Positions 25,701-36,522 of a stretch of 64,000 nucleotides of DNA are shown in pieces. The stretch covers positions 2,029,106 to 2,093,105 of the forward strand of contig CAJFCJ010000003.1 of the NCBI GenBank assembly GCA_904063045.1, in the 5' to 3' direction. The DNA comes from Dimorphilus gyrociliatus (taxonomy: Eukaryota > Annelida > Polychaeta > Dinophilidae). Within the stretch, counting starts at the first letter, position 1, and the number at the start of each line of letters is the position of its first letter. The notes beneath the pieces were generated by a model. That model had not been told where the DNA came from and made no database searches. It saw only the letters and a program-made list of their open reading frames with translations. The translations under genes and the position numbers were made by a program.

Positions 25701-27426
25701 TTACTTGAATCCTCTGTAGTGAAATCTCAGATGTGTAATTGCTAGATTTCCTTGCGTGAAAACAACTTTCCCACTAAGAAATGATAGATAGGGTTGCTTC
25801 AATATCTTATTGGGATAACACTGCTTGGATGATCCACCAAGACCGCCGAAAGGTCCAATTTTTCTTTTAGGTGTTTCGAATTGTAAAGAGTCGATCAGCC
25901 AACCATCTCTCGCCTTCACTCCAATAATGTCTTCACCCTCATCTAAATCGAAAGAATGGCTATTGAAAAAAAAATGTTTATAATTTATCGACAGTTTTTC
26001 GAAGAGCTACAACTCGAAAACTAACCTTTCTCCTTGCCTACCTCCGTGTAATTTACTTACACTTGAACCGTAATTGACAAGCAGACCTGATTATTGAGTT
26101 TAAAACGAGCACAATAACTATTGTGAAAATTTTCGTTATATATTTATACCTCCGACAACTGGACGGTTATCCCATAACCGAATATAAATAGTCAAACCAG
26201 TTATTCTTTGCTATAAAAGTATATATTTATTGCATTCAATTGAAATCGAATTTGACTATTTACCTTATCTGTTCGATCTTCATCATCAAAACAGTCAACT
26301 TCGTGTGATATGAAATTTCTTCCAGCTAAAGGCTCGTGAGTAAAGGTTCCAATTTCTTCAATAAATTTAAAAATATTATATGGAAATGAAAAATGAAAGA
26401 AATAATAACTACGAACCAAAACCTCTAGGAACAAAATTAACGTATGTCTTGTTAAAACATTCCAATAGTAGGGGTTTCGCTTCTGGATCATATTTTTTTA
26501 ATAGAGCCTCCTTATCACTTTGAGAGAGAAGATTGAATTTGACACGATCAAAAAGTTTTCGATAGTATTCCTTTGTTTTTTCAATGCTTAATTTTTCACT
26601 TATTTTTTTCTTGTTTATATATTTCTCGATAGTCTTGAAATAAATTGTAGAAAGTAGATAATAAAAACTTTTTTCTTATATAAAAACAAATGAAAATGCT
26701 TACTCGAATAACAAAAATTTCTGATAATCCTTCTTCAGGTACAAATAAAGTTACTTCAAGCAGACTAGCAAACTAAAAATACATTTTTAATATAAGTCTA
26801 TTCTAAAGAACAATTTTATAAATACAAACCATAGCAAATGGTAATGAATAAATAGTCTTCTTTTTTGTTAAGGTTACAAATTTTTCGATTATGAATACCT
26901 TACAATCATTTTTAGTGTTATCTGATAAATTGTATAAGTCGACAACTGCCAATATTTCTATTTCATTGGAAAGTTTTGGTAATATTATTAGCAATTAGAG
27001 TGAATTGTTAGTAAAATACAAACCAAGACAATTATCAATGGTCAAATTCTCTATCAGAAATGTACTGCATTTCTTCTTTACCAATGCAATGTCTAAATAA
27101 TCTGCTGTCTTTAACATATTTAAATAATTATCTCCATTAATCCTTAATGCAGAAGAACCGCAGGAATAACCTAAAATATCTATAATGCAATTTGCACAAA
27201 CATTCTCTGATGACATTCTGCCAACATTATTTCTTCCATCTTTAAACTGTGATTGAAATATAGTTCTAAAATACCCACTGATACCGTATAATACGGTTTT
27301 ATGGCAGTTTATTGATCTTGTAGTTTCTCCAGGATAGCAAACTATTATTACATAATCCGTCAATAATTCATTCCTCCATAAATCGTTGAGTCCTTTAATA
27401 ATTTGCGATTGGAGAGCTTCAGCCAT
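25701..27426 (-). CDS. BTB-BACK protein with C-terminal jacalin-like lectin domain
   Basis: ATG at 27426; about eight exons; TAA at 25701. The N-terminal BTB/POZ domain reads LLTDYVIIV, INCHKTVLYGISGYFRTIF and FIDILG-like strands ending NYLNMLKTADYLDIALVKKK. Then comes a BACK-like helical region (NCLEILAVVDLYNLSD, IYSLPFAM). Instead of kelch repeats, the C-terminal half is a jacalin-like beta-prism: RITGLTIYIRLWDNRPVVG, LLVNYGSSVSKLHGGRQGE, FDLDEGEDIIGVKARDGWLI, SLQFETPKRKIGPFGGLGG and ITHLRFHYRGFK. BTB-BACK proteins usually recruit substrates to cullin-3 ubiquitin ligases; the jacalin-like part would be the recognition module (inference). Exon joins in the middle (26540-26700) are less certain. 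The domain naming rests on motif pattern only. Confidence 0.78.
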
Positions 27427-27717
27427 AATAACAGCACTCTTCAAAATTTGGTAGCTACAAAATAATTTGCTTTGTCTCGGGTGCCGTAATTTTTATCAGC
27501 TTGAAAACCTAAATGATGCAGAATATACAAGCACAGAATGCATAAGAGAATCGAGTGTCGCAATTTACATACAAAACAATCTCTTTCGAGATAGATTCCA
27601 ATTAAGTGCAGAGTCCAGTTTTATATATACTGTATATAAAGCCGAATATGAAAACTCCAGCTGCTAACGTAAACCAAAGGAAGAAGAAATAGCTTCATGT
27701 TACAATAGCCGTTCATT

Positions 27718-30670
27718 TTAAGCTATTGTGCACAAGAATACTTCAAGTATAAGTATCCCAAATAATATGTAAATGGGTAAAACGTAATACTCTTTTATAT
27801 TAACTTTATAAATACCAAATAATGGAACAAACGACTTATTCGTAATTTGCTTTGAATCTTTCAAATTATATATACTTTTATTATCAATTACTTCACCCTC
27901 AAGATTTAAATTTAAGCTCCTTTTATTCTTAGCAGTATGTTCCGTTTTAAAATCTTGAAAAAATTCTTCAGAGTTGAAATATTCGTCATTTATATATTTC
28001 GTATATTTTCCCAGATCAATTGGCTCATTACTTTTTCTATGCCATTTTGGAAATACCTCGGAATCATTAACACGAATTTTACAATGGAACTTGCTGTCCG
28101 AACCTTCGATAGCATAAAGTTTATTTTCGCATTTCTTGCATTTCCTAGAACCATACTCATCCGAGTACGAACCCGGTTGACATTTTCTACAAAACTTTTC
28201 ATGTAAATCTGTAGGACTTCGATAATATCCTGGCTTACACGGTATGCAAATTAAAACAAAAGGATCGAACTCGCTTCCTGCTCCGCAATAGAAATCATCT
28301 GAACTATCTCTATTTGAATGCTCTTGAAAGACGTTTTGTGTCAAAGAATATTTTATTTTCTTTTTAAAAGTATTAAGAGGAATTTTAAAATATTCTACTA
28401 CTAAGCAGTAAAGTTTCGAAAACCAACTCTTTCCCCCATCACCAGTTTCTTCAATAAATTCTTCGAATTTCCTAAACTCTTTCTTTGTATAGTAATTTGC
28501 TTTTAAATATTCAGTGTAGATGTTTTGAAAATTAGGATCTATTTGTACTGATGAGTAATTTTTTGTACATTTTTCTCTAGCTTTCATACTTTCTAAAGGA
28601 TAGATAGTAAAAGAAAGTACCAAACTGCCCGATGGAATTTGTTTCCATTTCTGACTTTTTTTTTTCATCCACTTCATTTCGGGTTTTTGTATTGAGAAAA
28701 TATCAGCAATTTCAAAAGCTTTTAGATTGTTTCCAGAACTATCTGTCCAATTTAACTCACGTTCAGTTGATTTTTTAACTATTTCAGCAATTATTCTCTT
28801 ATCAATTACACATTGTAAGTTTACATATACACCTTTTGCCAAACAGTTACCTATACATATTTTACTTAAGATGTCAGCTTTAATTATTTCAATCTTTTTT
28901 GATAAAAATGATTTATTGAAATATTTACAGCTTGAATATAATTTGTAGCCGGGAATTGGTTCCAAAATCGTTACTAATTCTTTCCTTATAGGTATTTCAA
29001 AGACAGTTAATAAATGACTAAAAGTTAGATTGATCATATTTGAATAAATGATACAATTATACAGCTGACTATCTGCCAAAGAAGCATCAAATATACTCAA
29101 TTCTTTTCCATTGTTAGTAACTTGTATTCTACTTGTAGGAATTACTCTTGCTCCACTTTCTGTTTGCCATTCGTAGCCAATGTTGGAAGGAAGTCTAGTC
29201 AACGAGAAAGCACAGATTGAAATACATAAAATGTGTTGTTTTTACGTTAAATAACAAACTGTGGGTATTGATAAGATTTATTGGCGCAGCTTAATTTAAT
29301 TCGACTGCCAACATACGCAAAGCTATGTGGAATTTTTCTACTAGCTCTTAGAATGGAATTAGAGCATGCTATAAGTTTATTAACACTACCCCAAACCGCA
29401 ATATTAGATTTTGTAACATTTCTACAATTAATACAGTTGAGTGCACCCTCTCTCGAGTTGTAAGTATATGGGGGGCATGTAAAACATTTATTGGAGGTTT
29501 TTGTAGGAATGAAGTGATAGCTTCCTCTAGGACACAGTATGCACTTATCATTTGTCATATAACTTCCGGGAATACAAATAGATTTATATATATTACGACT
29601 TTTTCGTAGGAAAATAGCTTTTAAATCTAATTCTGGCCATTTTTCAAAGTCTTTTAAGGATGATATTATGTAATGTCGACCTTTTTCCAATTCGTCAGAA
29701 ATGCGAACTATTTATTTAAAATTAATTTCATATTTTTAATTAAAGCTCAATAGTTAATAAGAATCAAATGGATTGATAGTACCTGTAATATTATAGACAT
29801 TTCCACCGCTCCTAAATTTAGAATTCATCAAATATATCTTTCTTTGTAAAGCAGTTGAAAAGATCATTTTTCTAATTTTCTCTTCTCCAATTGAGTAACA
29901 ACGAATTTTATACTTCAATTTATTCAGGAAAATGTTTGAAATAATCTTTTGATGTTCTATTTCATTATATAGTTGTAACATATATTTAGCGAATAAATTC
30001 CTTCCAGGTAGCTCTTTGCAAGATAAATGTGATAAATATTCATGGCTTGTCTCCACAGTAGATACAGTCATTGTTAAATTTGGTTTACTAACTACATGTT
30101 TTGAATAATGAGTATGCACATGTAAATCGTTTAATTCTTTTTCAAAAACTGTTAAAATAATACAGTGAAAGGATGTTAGGTTTGTCCAGAATGGTTCAAA
30201 GTAAAGTATTGCCGAGTCGTCAATCATTTGGAAGAGGAATTGATTTCCCGAGAACATTTCATCTATAGGAATTTAGAATAGGTAAATAGTATCTTGATTA
30301 AAATAGTTAATTAAAAAATTAATTAATTACCTTCATCTGAATAGCGAAAAGTTATATTTCCCTTTAAATAACCATAAACAAAAGGTATATTATCACTTTT
30401 ATTACACATAGTAGAATTTTGACAATGAATAATTAGATATTGACCAATATAATTAATTTCAGGATTTTGTCCAAATGACAATTTATTAAGACACGGTACA
30501 CTTACCCTCTGGTAAGATGACGATTGCAACTTTACTAATCCATGATATGTAACATCTCTCGTCACATTACTATTTGCCGGAATGAAAAGGGTGTGTATAT
30601 CATTTATATCTAGGCCCCAAATAAAATGGGATACACAACAGGATAGAAAATAATATGTTCGTATGAGCAT
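27718..30670 (-). CDS. Orphan single-pass membrane protein with Ig and Eph-receptor-like cysteine-rich modules
   Basis: Exons 30331-30670, 29783-30262, 29260-29707 and 27718-29194 join in frame to 914 residues. It has a signal peptide (YYFLSCCVSHFIWGL), a long unrecognised N-terminal ectodomain and a GCC2/GCC3-type cysteine-rich stretch (CIPGSYMTNDKCILCPRGSY, CFTCPPYTYNSREGALNC). An Ig domain spans an intron (RIKLSCANKS, IGYEWQTESG, LADSQLYNCII). A second GCC2/GCC3 block follows (CIPCKPGYYRSPTDLHEKFC, CRKCQPGSYSDEYGSRKC), and a C-terminal helix YYVLPIYILFGILILEVFL leaves almost no cytoplasmic tail. There are many N-glycosylation sequons. It would be an adhesion or recognition molecule without intracellular signalling; no named family is recognised. 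Confidence 0.75.
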
Positions 30671-30852
30671 TATTACTCAGATTTAAAAACAAACTTGAAT
30701 TTTCTTCTGGAAACGTTACGTTTATTTAAGCTAAATAATAATGAATATTTTTTTAAATATCTATACAAAAACTCTTTAAATAAACATCAAAGTTCAATAC
30801 TCATTCTTCTTTGCAAACCATGACTAGTTTATAATTCTCGTCAAAAATCAAT

Positions 30853-30865
30853 CCGCCAGAGGGCG
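30853..30865 (+). promoter_or_regulatory. CTCF-like site upstream of TRAPPC6
   Basis: CCGCCAGAGGGCG closely resembles the animal CTCF core. It lies about 70 bases before the TRAPPC6 start and between divergent genes. A related site is at 24026-24042. Binding is inferred from the motif alone. Confidence 0.4.
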
Positions 30866-30932
30866 AAATACTAGTTTTATGTTTTTTTTTCTTTTTTATC
30901 CTTCAACGGTTTAGTAATAATCTTAGAAAGCC

Positions 30933-31689
30933 ATGTCGATTGGAGAAGACATTATTTTTGAATATCTTCATATGGAGATTGTAAACGTTGTCGCAGGTCG
31001 GGAAGGAATTCATAACAAGGTACGAGAAGCAAAAAATAAGAAGTATAGATCTAATTTGTATATTATCGCTCACCAGGATTTAATTGTGAGCAAACTAGAG
31101 AAGATGGGTCATCGCGTTGGTCAAGGAATGATAGATAGATTTACAAAAGATTCACCAAGATTTAAAGATGAATTAGATATAATGAAATTTATATGCAAAG
31201 ACTTCTGGACAGCAGTATTTAAAAAACAAGTAGATAATTTAAGAACAAATCACCAGGTATTTTTTGTAGAAATCGAGTCTATATTATGAATAGACTTTTA
31301 TTTTATTTTTGTTTTCAAACTTCTTGTCTGACTCTTTTAAGTTGCATTTGCTAAATAGTTTTACATGTAGATTCTTGTTCAGGGAGTTTATGTTCTGCTG
31401 GATAAAAAATTTCGTCTGCTAACACATCTATCAAGTGAAAAAGAATACGTCGAAATCGCACCAAAAGTATATTCCCTTATAACTTTAGTAAAATATAACA
31501 TTAACCATTTCAGTTTATTGCGTTTTCCTGCGGCCTTATAAGAGGAGCACTATCTAACTTTGGTTTAATCAGTATAGTGACAGCAGATGTAAATTCTCTA
31601 CCAGAATGTACGTAAGCGTTTACAGTTGATTCATTAATTTACTTTTTACTTCTTTTACAGGTAGGTTCCAAGTTCAAATTCATCGATAA
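30933..31689 (+). CDS. TRAPPC6: Trafficking protein particle complex subunit 6 (TRAPPC6)
   Basis: Exons 30933-31256, 31383-31466, 31514-31611 and 31665-31689 encode about 176 residues. Bet3-family signatures: IIFEYLHMEIVNVV, LEKMGHRVGQGMIDRF, LDIMKFICKDFWTAVFKKQ, NLRTNHQGVYVLLDKKFRLL and IAFSCGLIRGALSNFG, ending FQVQIHR like the FQVVIPKS end of human TRAPPC6A/B. It is a core subunit of the TRAPP tethering/Rab1 GEF complexes at ER-Golgi membranes. The last exon needs the AG of gtag at 31663-31664 rather than the stronger upstream cag, because only that choice avoids a stop. Confidence 0.94.
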
Positions 31690-32610
31690 ATTATGTTTTA
31701 TGAAATATTTTGTGTTGTTCATTTTTTCCAATGGTTCGTTTACCTTGAAATTATTTTAATATTTTTTATTGTTAAAAGCCGAAAAGGAACCATTAATTTG
31801 TAGGAAGATATTTACAATTAATTAGTAGTTCAGTATCGAATACAAAAGTAAGACTACTTGTACAATCATTACAGTTTTATTAATGTTATCAAGTCAAGAA
31901 TATCGTGGTTCATCGTCTAAGAACAATCAATCTTCTTCTCTTTGCCAAAACTTCATTTTGTCTTCTTATAATCCTACACCTTTTTTGCAGTTTATGATAG
32001 ACCTTCTTTAAGTTTCATTCCTGATAATTCTTACTCCCAAAATTACATTCTGAAAAAAACATCAAATTAATGTTCCGTTTTCTACTAAGACATAATTTTC
32101 AATCACATCAACTCTCGAAAACGTCCAAACGTCTGATACTGGTTTACAGAAATGTCTAGAACAGACATTTACAGTAAAGCATCATAAATTTGAAATTATT
32201 TTCCACAACTGTAACACAATCAGCAATAGTAATTGCTGCTGTTGACTACGTTATGGTTTTGTACATGCTTTCGAAAAATCGCTCATTTTTCATACTTTCG
32301 AGACATTAGAATATCATAAATAATTTTATTTGATTGTGTATAAAATATACCTTATCAAAATTATTCTGATTCTTCCCCTTGGATAACGATTTTGTAGATT
32401 CGAGAGGATATTTTTTGAATAAACGTGGGTAACAGCAAGTTGACTGAAAGTAATCATGATGTCACGTGTCCCAATATCACGTGATAGTATATGAACCAAT
32501 AGCATACCGCCGAATGGCGAAGTTAAATAGCATTTTGCTATTTTTCCCCTCCTTATGGGTAAATAGAACATTAACTTCATTAAACATGTTGTTTAAAATT
32601 ATGTATTTGC
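31690..32610. other. Intergenic between TRAPPC6 and SELENOF
   Basis: No convincing gene is seen. A reverse-strand open stretch at 32326-32580 has no conserved features. Confidence 0.5.
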
Positions 32611-33199
32611 ATGGTTTATACTGAGTTATCATTTCTCTTCATTTCCATGTCTTTTGTATTACTTATATATTTTTTCAACACGTTCATTAATTTCGATCAT
32701 GTTTTCCTAGATAACTGTAATAAGCGGGGAGCAATTGTCTGGATCCGAGTGTTCCAATAGAGGCTTTTCAACGAATTTGTTATGTAGTTCCTGTAAAACG
32801 TTAGGAGATTTCAAATTAGATTTTCTATCGGAAGACTGTCATCAATGTTGTCACAAAGACACTGAAGATGAACAGCAAACGGTAGTTTATTATCAAAATA
32901 ACTAAAATTAATCACATTTTATGTAAATAAAATTCAATACTTATTTATTTTTGTAGACATATTCGTTTGCTCGTTTAGAAGTGTGTGGATGAAAATTGGG
33001 AAGGTTTCCACAAATTCAAGCATTTGTCAAAAGTGATAGGGTTAAGAAGCATGCTGGACTTAAAGTAGAATATGTTCGTGGCGCTGACCCTATAATGCAC
33101 ATGATGGATGAAAATAAACAAATAGTGGAAACCTTGGCCATCGATAAATGGAACACTGACTCAATCGATGAATTTTTGTCAGTTAGACTTCGAAAGTAA
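32611..33199 (+). CDS. SELENOF: Selenoprotein F (Sep15)
   Basis: Exons 32611-32655, 32711-32881 and 32957-33199 encode 152 residues with an in-frame TGA at 32990-32992 read as Sec84 (LEVCG-U-KLGRFP). The first exon plus the start of the second give a signal peptide (LSFLFISMSFITVISG). Then comes the UGGT-binding cysteine-rich domain (SECSNRGFSTNLLCSSC, CHQCCHKD) and the thioredoxin-like domain (IQAFVKSD, LKVEYVRGADPIM, IDKWNTDSIDEFL), all closely matching human SELENOF. It is an ER-lumen redox protein that works with UDP-glucose:glycoprotein glucosyltransferase in quality control. The Sec sits in the CxU motif. The short first exon was chosen because it supplies a signal peptide in phase with a 55-bp intron. 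The SECIS follows at about 33384. Confidence 0.95.
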
Positions 33200-33370
33200 T
33201 AAAGACAATTTTGAACAGTTTGTTGTTGTTTTCTCGTTTACGTTATTAATTGTTTAAAATTTAGTTAAACGTTTATATATATATATATATGTATACCATC
33301 GAAATTGTTTGATTTTACATTTTTTTTCAATGCATATTTCTGTTGTAAACGACTGAAGGCAACGACATGT

Positions 33371-33440
33371 CCATTCGAGACCTATGATGATAATTTGTGA
33401 AAAGTCATTGACTACAAGTTATTTGATCCTTTCCGTATGT
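33371..33440 (+). promoter_or_regulatory. SECIS element of the SELENOF gene
   Basis: About 185 bases after the stop. Core ATGATGA at 33384-33390, helix TAATTTGT (33391-33398) with ACAAGTTA (33414-33421, one G-U pair), an apical loop opening GAAAA, and TTTGAT at 33422-33427 completing the UGA/GA quartet. The adenines lie at the expected height above the quartet. The lower helix was not fully resolved. Confidence 0.8.
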
Positions 33441-33711
33441 GACGCTGTTCTTTTCCATATATATCGAATAAACTTTAAAGTTTGAAATTCAATTTTATTG
33501 CAAAATATAACATTTCTATTATTATTATCAAAAGGAATAGAAAAATATATGATATTTTACAAATATAATTTTTATTATGTCAAAGAAAATGTCTTTGACA
33601 CCTAATTTAATTTTTTTGCTCGAAAAAAATTTCTAATGCTCAAACTCACGTCACATAATCTACACTAACGCCATCTAGAAAAAAGTTTACATTCTGGAGA
33701 AAAACCGGAAA

Positions 33712-33730
33712 CTCTTCCTTTACTTCCGCC
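33712..33730 (+). promoter_or_regulatory. 5' TOP-like pyrimidine tract of RPL13A
   Basis: CTCTTCCTTTACTTCCGCC immediately precedes the start codon, like the terminal oligopyrimidine leader that places ribosomal protein mRNAs under growth-dependent translational control. An inverted AGATGGCG-type element (ACGCCATCTAG) lies about 60 bases upstream. Confidence 0.6.
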
Positions 33731-34989
33731 ATGGGCTTATATTCAAAGGTTTATATTTTCGCTCATAAATATCTAAAATTTTCCGTTATAAAATAATTTT
33801 TTTGTATTTATTTCGGTCTGATGTTTGTAGTAAAAAGTCATTCTACGTATATGTACAAGAAGTTATGTAAAATTTCTTTTAATTCAAGAAAAAATTTGAT
33901 ATTGTAAATTTTCAAGATGGCAGCTAGAAAGCATGCCGCGTGTTCCAGTCACATTTTCATGAAATTTTCATTTCTCTTTTTCTACAGCCGTTGCTTATCG
34001 ACGCCCGAGGCCACCTTTTGGGTAGGCTTGCTAGTATCACCGCTAAATCTTTGCTTCAAGGGCAAAGGGTTGTCGTTGTAAGATGCGAAGGCATAAATAT
34101 CTCCGGAAGCTTCTACCGAAACAAGTGTAAGTTCGACTCTAGAATAAAGATTATTTTATATTAAACCAAAATATTGTTTCGTTTAGTGAAATATTTGGAT
34201 TTTCTCCGTAAGAGAATGAACACCAAACCAAGCCGGGGTCCTTTCCATTTCCGTGCACCCAGCAAGATTTTCTACCGTACTGTCCGCGGTAAATATTTTT
34301 CGCTGCTATTAGCATCTTCACATATATGATGAAAAATCTATCCTTACCTACATTGGCTGAAATTCATGATAGGACAAACCTAGTCTGATCCCTGAATATT
34401 ATCTTGTTTAAATGGCGAAATGTTTACAATGTTACTAATTTTATCTTCTTTTAGGTATGATTCCCCACAAAACTACTCGTGGAAAGGAAGCTCTTGGTAG
34501 GCTAAAGGTTTTTGAAGGCATACCGCCACCTTACGATAAGAAGAAGAGATTGGTTGTTCCATCCGCTCTTAGAGTCATCAGATTGAAGCAAAGACGAGAT
34601 GTAAGTATTTTTCATTACAGATTCTGAAGTACAGTGTTTCTAAGCTGATGATCCGTTAGCCATAGTTTGACTCTTAATGAAAAGAGAAAAACACGTCATG
34701 CACCACCATCTGATTCTCATTTCATAACTTAAAACTTTTCTTTTCTTTTTCCATTATTCTTAAACGCTTTTCCTTTTTTCAGTTCTGTGTTTTGGGCCGT
34801 CTATCTCACGAAGTCGGTTGGAAATATCAGGGCGTAATGTCGACTTTGGAAACGAAAAGGAAATTAAAGTCCAAGAACTATTACCAGAGAAAGGTTATTC
34901 TTGAAAAGATCAGAAACAAGGCCCGCACTAACGTTGCTAAAAAGATCGAACCGTACCAGAAAGTGATCACTGGCATGGGATTTCGTTAA
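33731..34989 (+). CDS. RPL13A: 60S ribosomal protein L13a (uL13)
   Basis: Exons 33731-33748, 33988-34126, 34187-34288, 34455-34600 and 34783-34989 encode exactly 203 residues, as in human. Conserved blocks: [98 protein letters not shown] and [15 protein letters not shown]. The tiny first exon MGLYSK was picked over the later ATG at 33917 because only it joins in phase to the second exon. It is a structural component of the large ribosomal subunit. Introns 3 and 4 carry C/D snoRNAs, as RPL13A introns do in vertebrates. Confidence 0.97.
34322..34392 (+). ncRNA. C/D box snoRNA, SNORD34 (U34)-like, in an RPL13A intron
   Basis: C box ATGATGA at 34326-34332, D' box CTGA at 34357-34360, C'-like ATGATAG at 34366-34372 and D box CTGA at 34385-34388. 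The 14 bases CCTTACCTACATTG before D' are complementary to the universally conserved 28S rRNA segment CAAUGUAGGUAAGG; the fifth base above D' pairs with a uridine, predicting a 2'-O-methyl-U. Human SNORD34 carries the same TTACCTACATTG guide and also lies in an RPL13A intron. Confidence 0.85.
34642..34717 (+). ncRNA. C/D box snoRNA, SNORD32-like, in an RPL13A intron
   Basis: C box TGATGA at 34646-34651 and D box CTGA at 34710-34713. The bases before D, CATGCACCACC, are complementary to the highly conserved 18S rRNA stretch GGUGGUGCAUG. Human SNORD32A, hosted by RPL13A, has a closely related CATGCACC guide just before its D box and a similar GTTTGA segment in the middle. The terminal stem is weak here, so the ends are approximate. 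Confidence 0.72.
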
Positions 34990-35709
34990 ACAGAGACATT
35001 AAGCGGTGTAGAAAAAATACACTTCAATGTTTGAAATATTAAACGATTTGCCCTTCAGACATAATCTCATAGTTTTTCCTTTCGCAGCTTCAGACGGGCT
35101 ATAACAACATTTATAATACTTAGTTTGCTTTACGTCGTTAGTAAAAGAGAGTCTTATCTTTGTTTTTTTCCGCACAATGCTATGCAAAACAAGTATTTAT
35201 TAAACGAAAAAGAAATCGATGAATAAGAAACGGTTTGTCCACAAACACGTGATCAGCGTACGGAAATGATAGGCGGCTTAGTAGAATTTACGACTTAAGT
35301 TAACACTAGATTGATGAGCTTTCTGTATAAAGCGTCTTTGGGACATTTCTTGCGGAATTTAGCTGGTCTCTAGTTTGTATTATTTATATTGATATCCACT
35401 GATTAATTACGGCGCGTTAGTAATAGTTTGCAAAATCCAATTCTCCTGAGACGAACGTTTGTAAATTGTTTTTCATTGTAATTTGGCACTGATTTTTCTG
35501 TAGGCCTAGAATTTTCGATTTATTGATTACCTCTTGCTCATTTAGCACCTAATTAGATTTGTCGGTGTGTATAAAGAGTAGTAAGAAAAATTAATTAAAA
35601 TATTTGGTCTAGAGAGCGCTACCTTTTGCCGTAGCGTCACTGCAGTTTTGCAGAACGCGCAGGCCGTTCGAATTCCCTGTCAGAATTCATTGCGGATTTG
35701 GGCGAGGAG
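34990..35709. other. Intergenic: RPL13A 3' end and promoter of the secreted orphan gene
   Basis: No gene is recognised. An AATT-rich stretch around 35590-35610 precedes the orphan gene. Confidence 0.45.
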
Positions 35710-36522
35710 ATGCGTAAGCTGATTTGTTTACTGTGCTGTTTACAAACGGCTCGCTCGGCTTTCGACGTTAGAGTGGAGTGTTGGGCCATTGGACGATTTC
35801 TTAGACGCTACTCTACCCCAGTTTTTCGACTAAATGATTTTGGTACAGTTAAGTTTGTTTTTGATGTTCCTAAAGTTAAGCAAAGCTGTTACCATAAAAT
35901 ACAATTCGAACTTACAAGTAATGTGTCCGAAGTGGAAAGCATTGCTTTCAGATGGACGAAATGTGTTCGAATGGTAAACTGTATTGCTAATTGGACTGTA
36001 GATGAAATAAGTGACGGTTATTCAAATAGACCGTGGCATGTGACTATGCAGCATTATCTGCACCCTGATGTGTCAAACATAGAATGGACTTTTCATGCTT
36101 ATTCCGAAGGAATAGAAAATATAGAACGGGGTGAATCCGAATCGTTCAATATAGAGCGAAAAGTGTCAGAAAGAAAAGAGAACATTTTATCCTCCACAGA
36201 TGTTCTGTTTACGCCAAGAAAATCGGATTTAGGGAATATCGAGCCGTTCATCTACTTCGACGTCTCTTTTCTGACAGTTTCACTTTCGAACGAACCGTTT
36301 CTGTCTTTCGAGTTCTTAGGCACAAATATCTCAGAGGTTTTAAAGATTTCGCTAGATGATGAATTTTGCGGTTGTGATGTGGAAAATGTGGAGGGATTGG
36401 CGCTGTACTCATGCCAGGCGGGTAGGCGTATAGTTGGTGACACTACCGATTTATTGCGCGTCGTTGGCAAATCTTGCGTGACCGACGGCATATCTGTCAA
36501 CTATACGTTTACGACATTCTAG
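35710..36522 (+). CDS. Orphan secreted protein, single exon
   Basis: An uninterrupted frame from ATG 35710 to TAG, 270 residues, unusual here because almost every neighbour has introns. The N-terminus MRKLICLLCCLQTARSAF is a clear signal peptide. The rest is a beta-rich, cysteine-containing chain (FDVRVECWAIGRFLRRYS, NCIANWTVDEISDG, FCGCDVENVEGLALYSC) with several N-glycosylation sequons and no second membrane segment. The spaced cysteines and alternating hydrophobic pattern are compatible with one or two beta-sandwich domains, but no family is recognised. An upstream in-frame TTG is not needed. A role in the extracellular space is all that can be said. Confidence 0.7.
   Translation: MRKLICLLCCLQTARSAFDVRVECWAIGRFLRRYSTPVFRLNDFGTVKFVFDVPKVKQSCYHKIQFELTSNVSEVESIAFRWTKCVRMVNCIANWTVDEISDGYSNRPWHVTMQHYLHPDVSNIEWTFHAYSEGIENIERGESESFNIERKVSERKENILSSTDVLFTPRKSDLGNIEPFIYFDVSFLTVSLSNEPFLSFEFLGTNISEVLKISLDDEFCGCDVENVEGLALYSCQAGRRIVGDTTDLLRVVGKSCVTDGISVNYTFTTF

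Noticed and set aside
32326-32580. Reverse-strand frame of 84 residues
   Set aside because: No family resemblance and no supporting splice or promoter context.
33917-33960. ATG at 33917 (MAARKHAA) as the RPL13A start
   Set aside because: It cannot join in phase to the next exon, whereas MGLYSK at 33731 does and resembles the family N-terminus.
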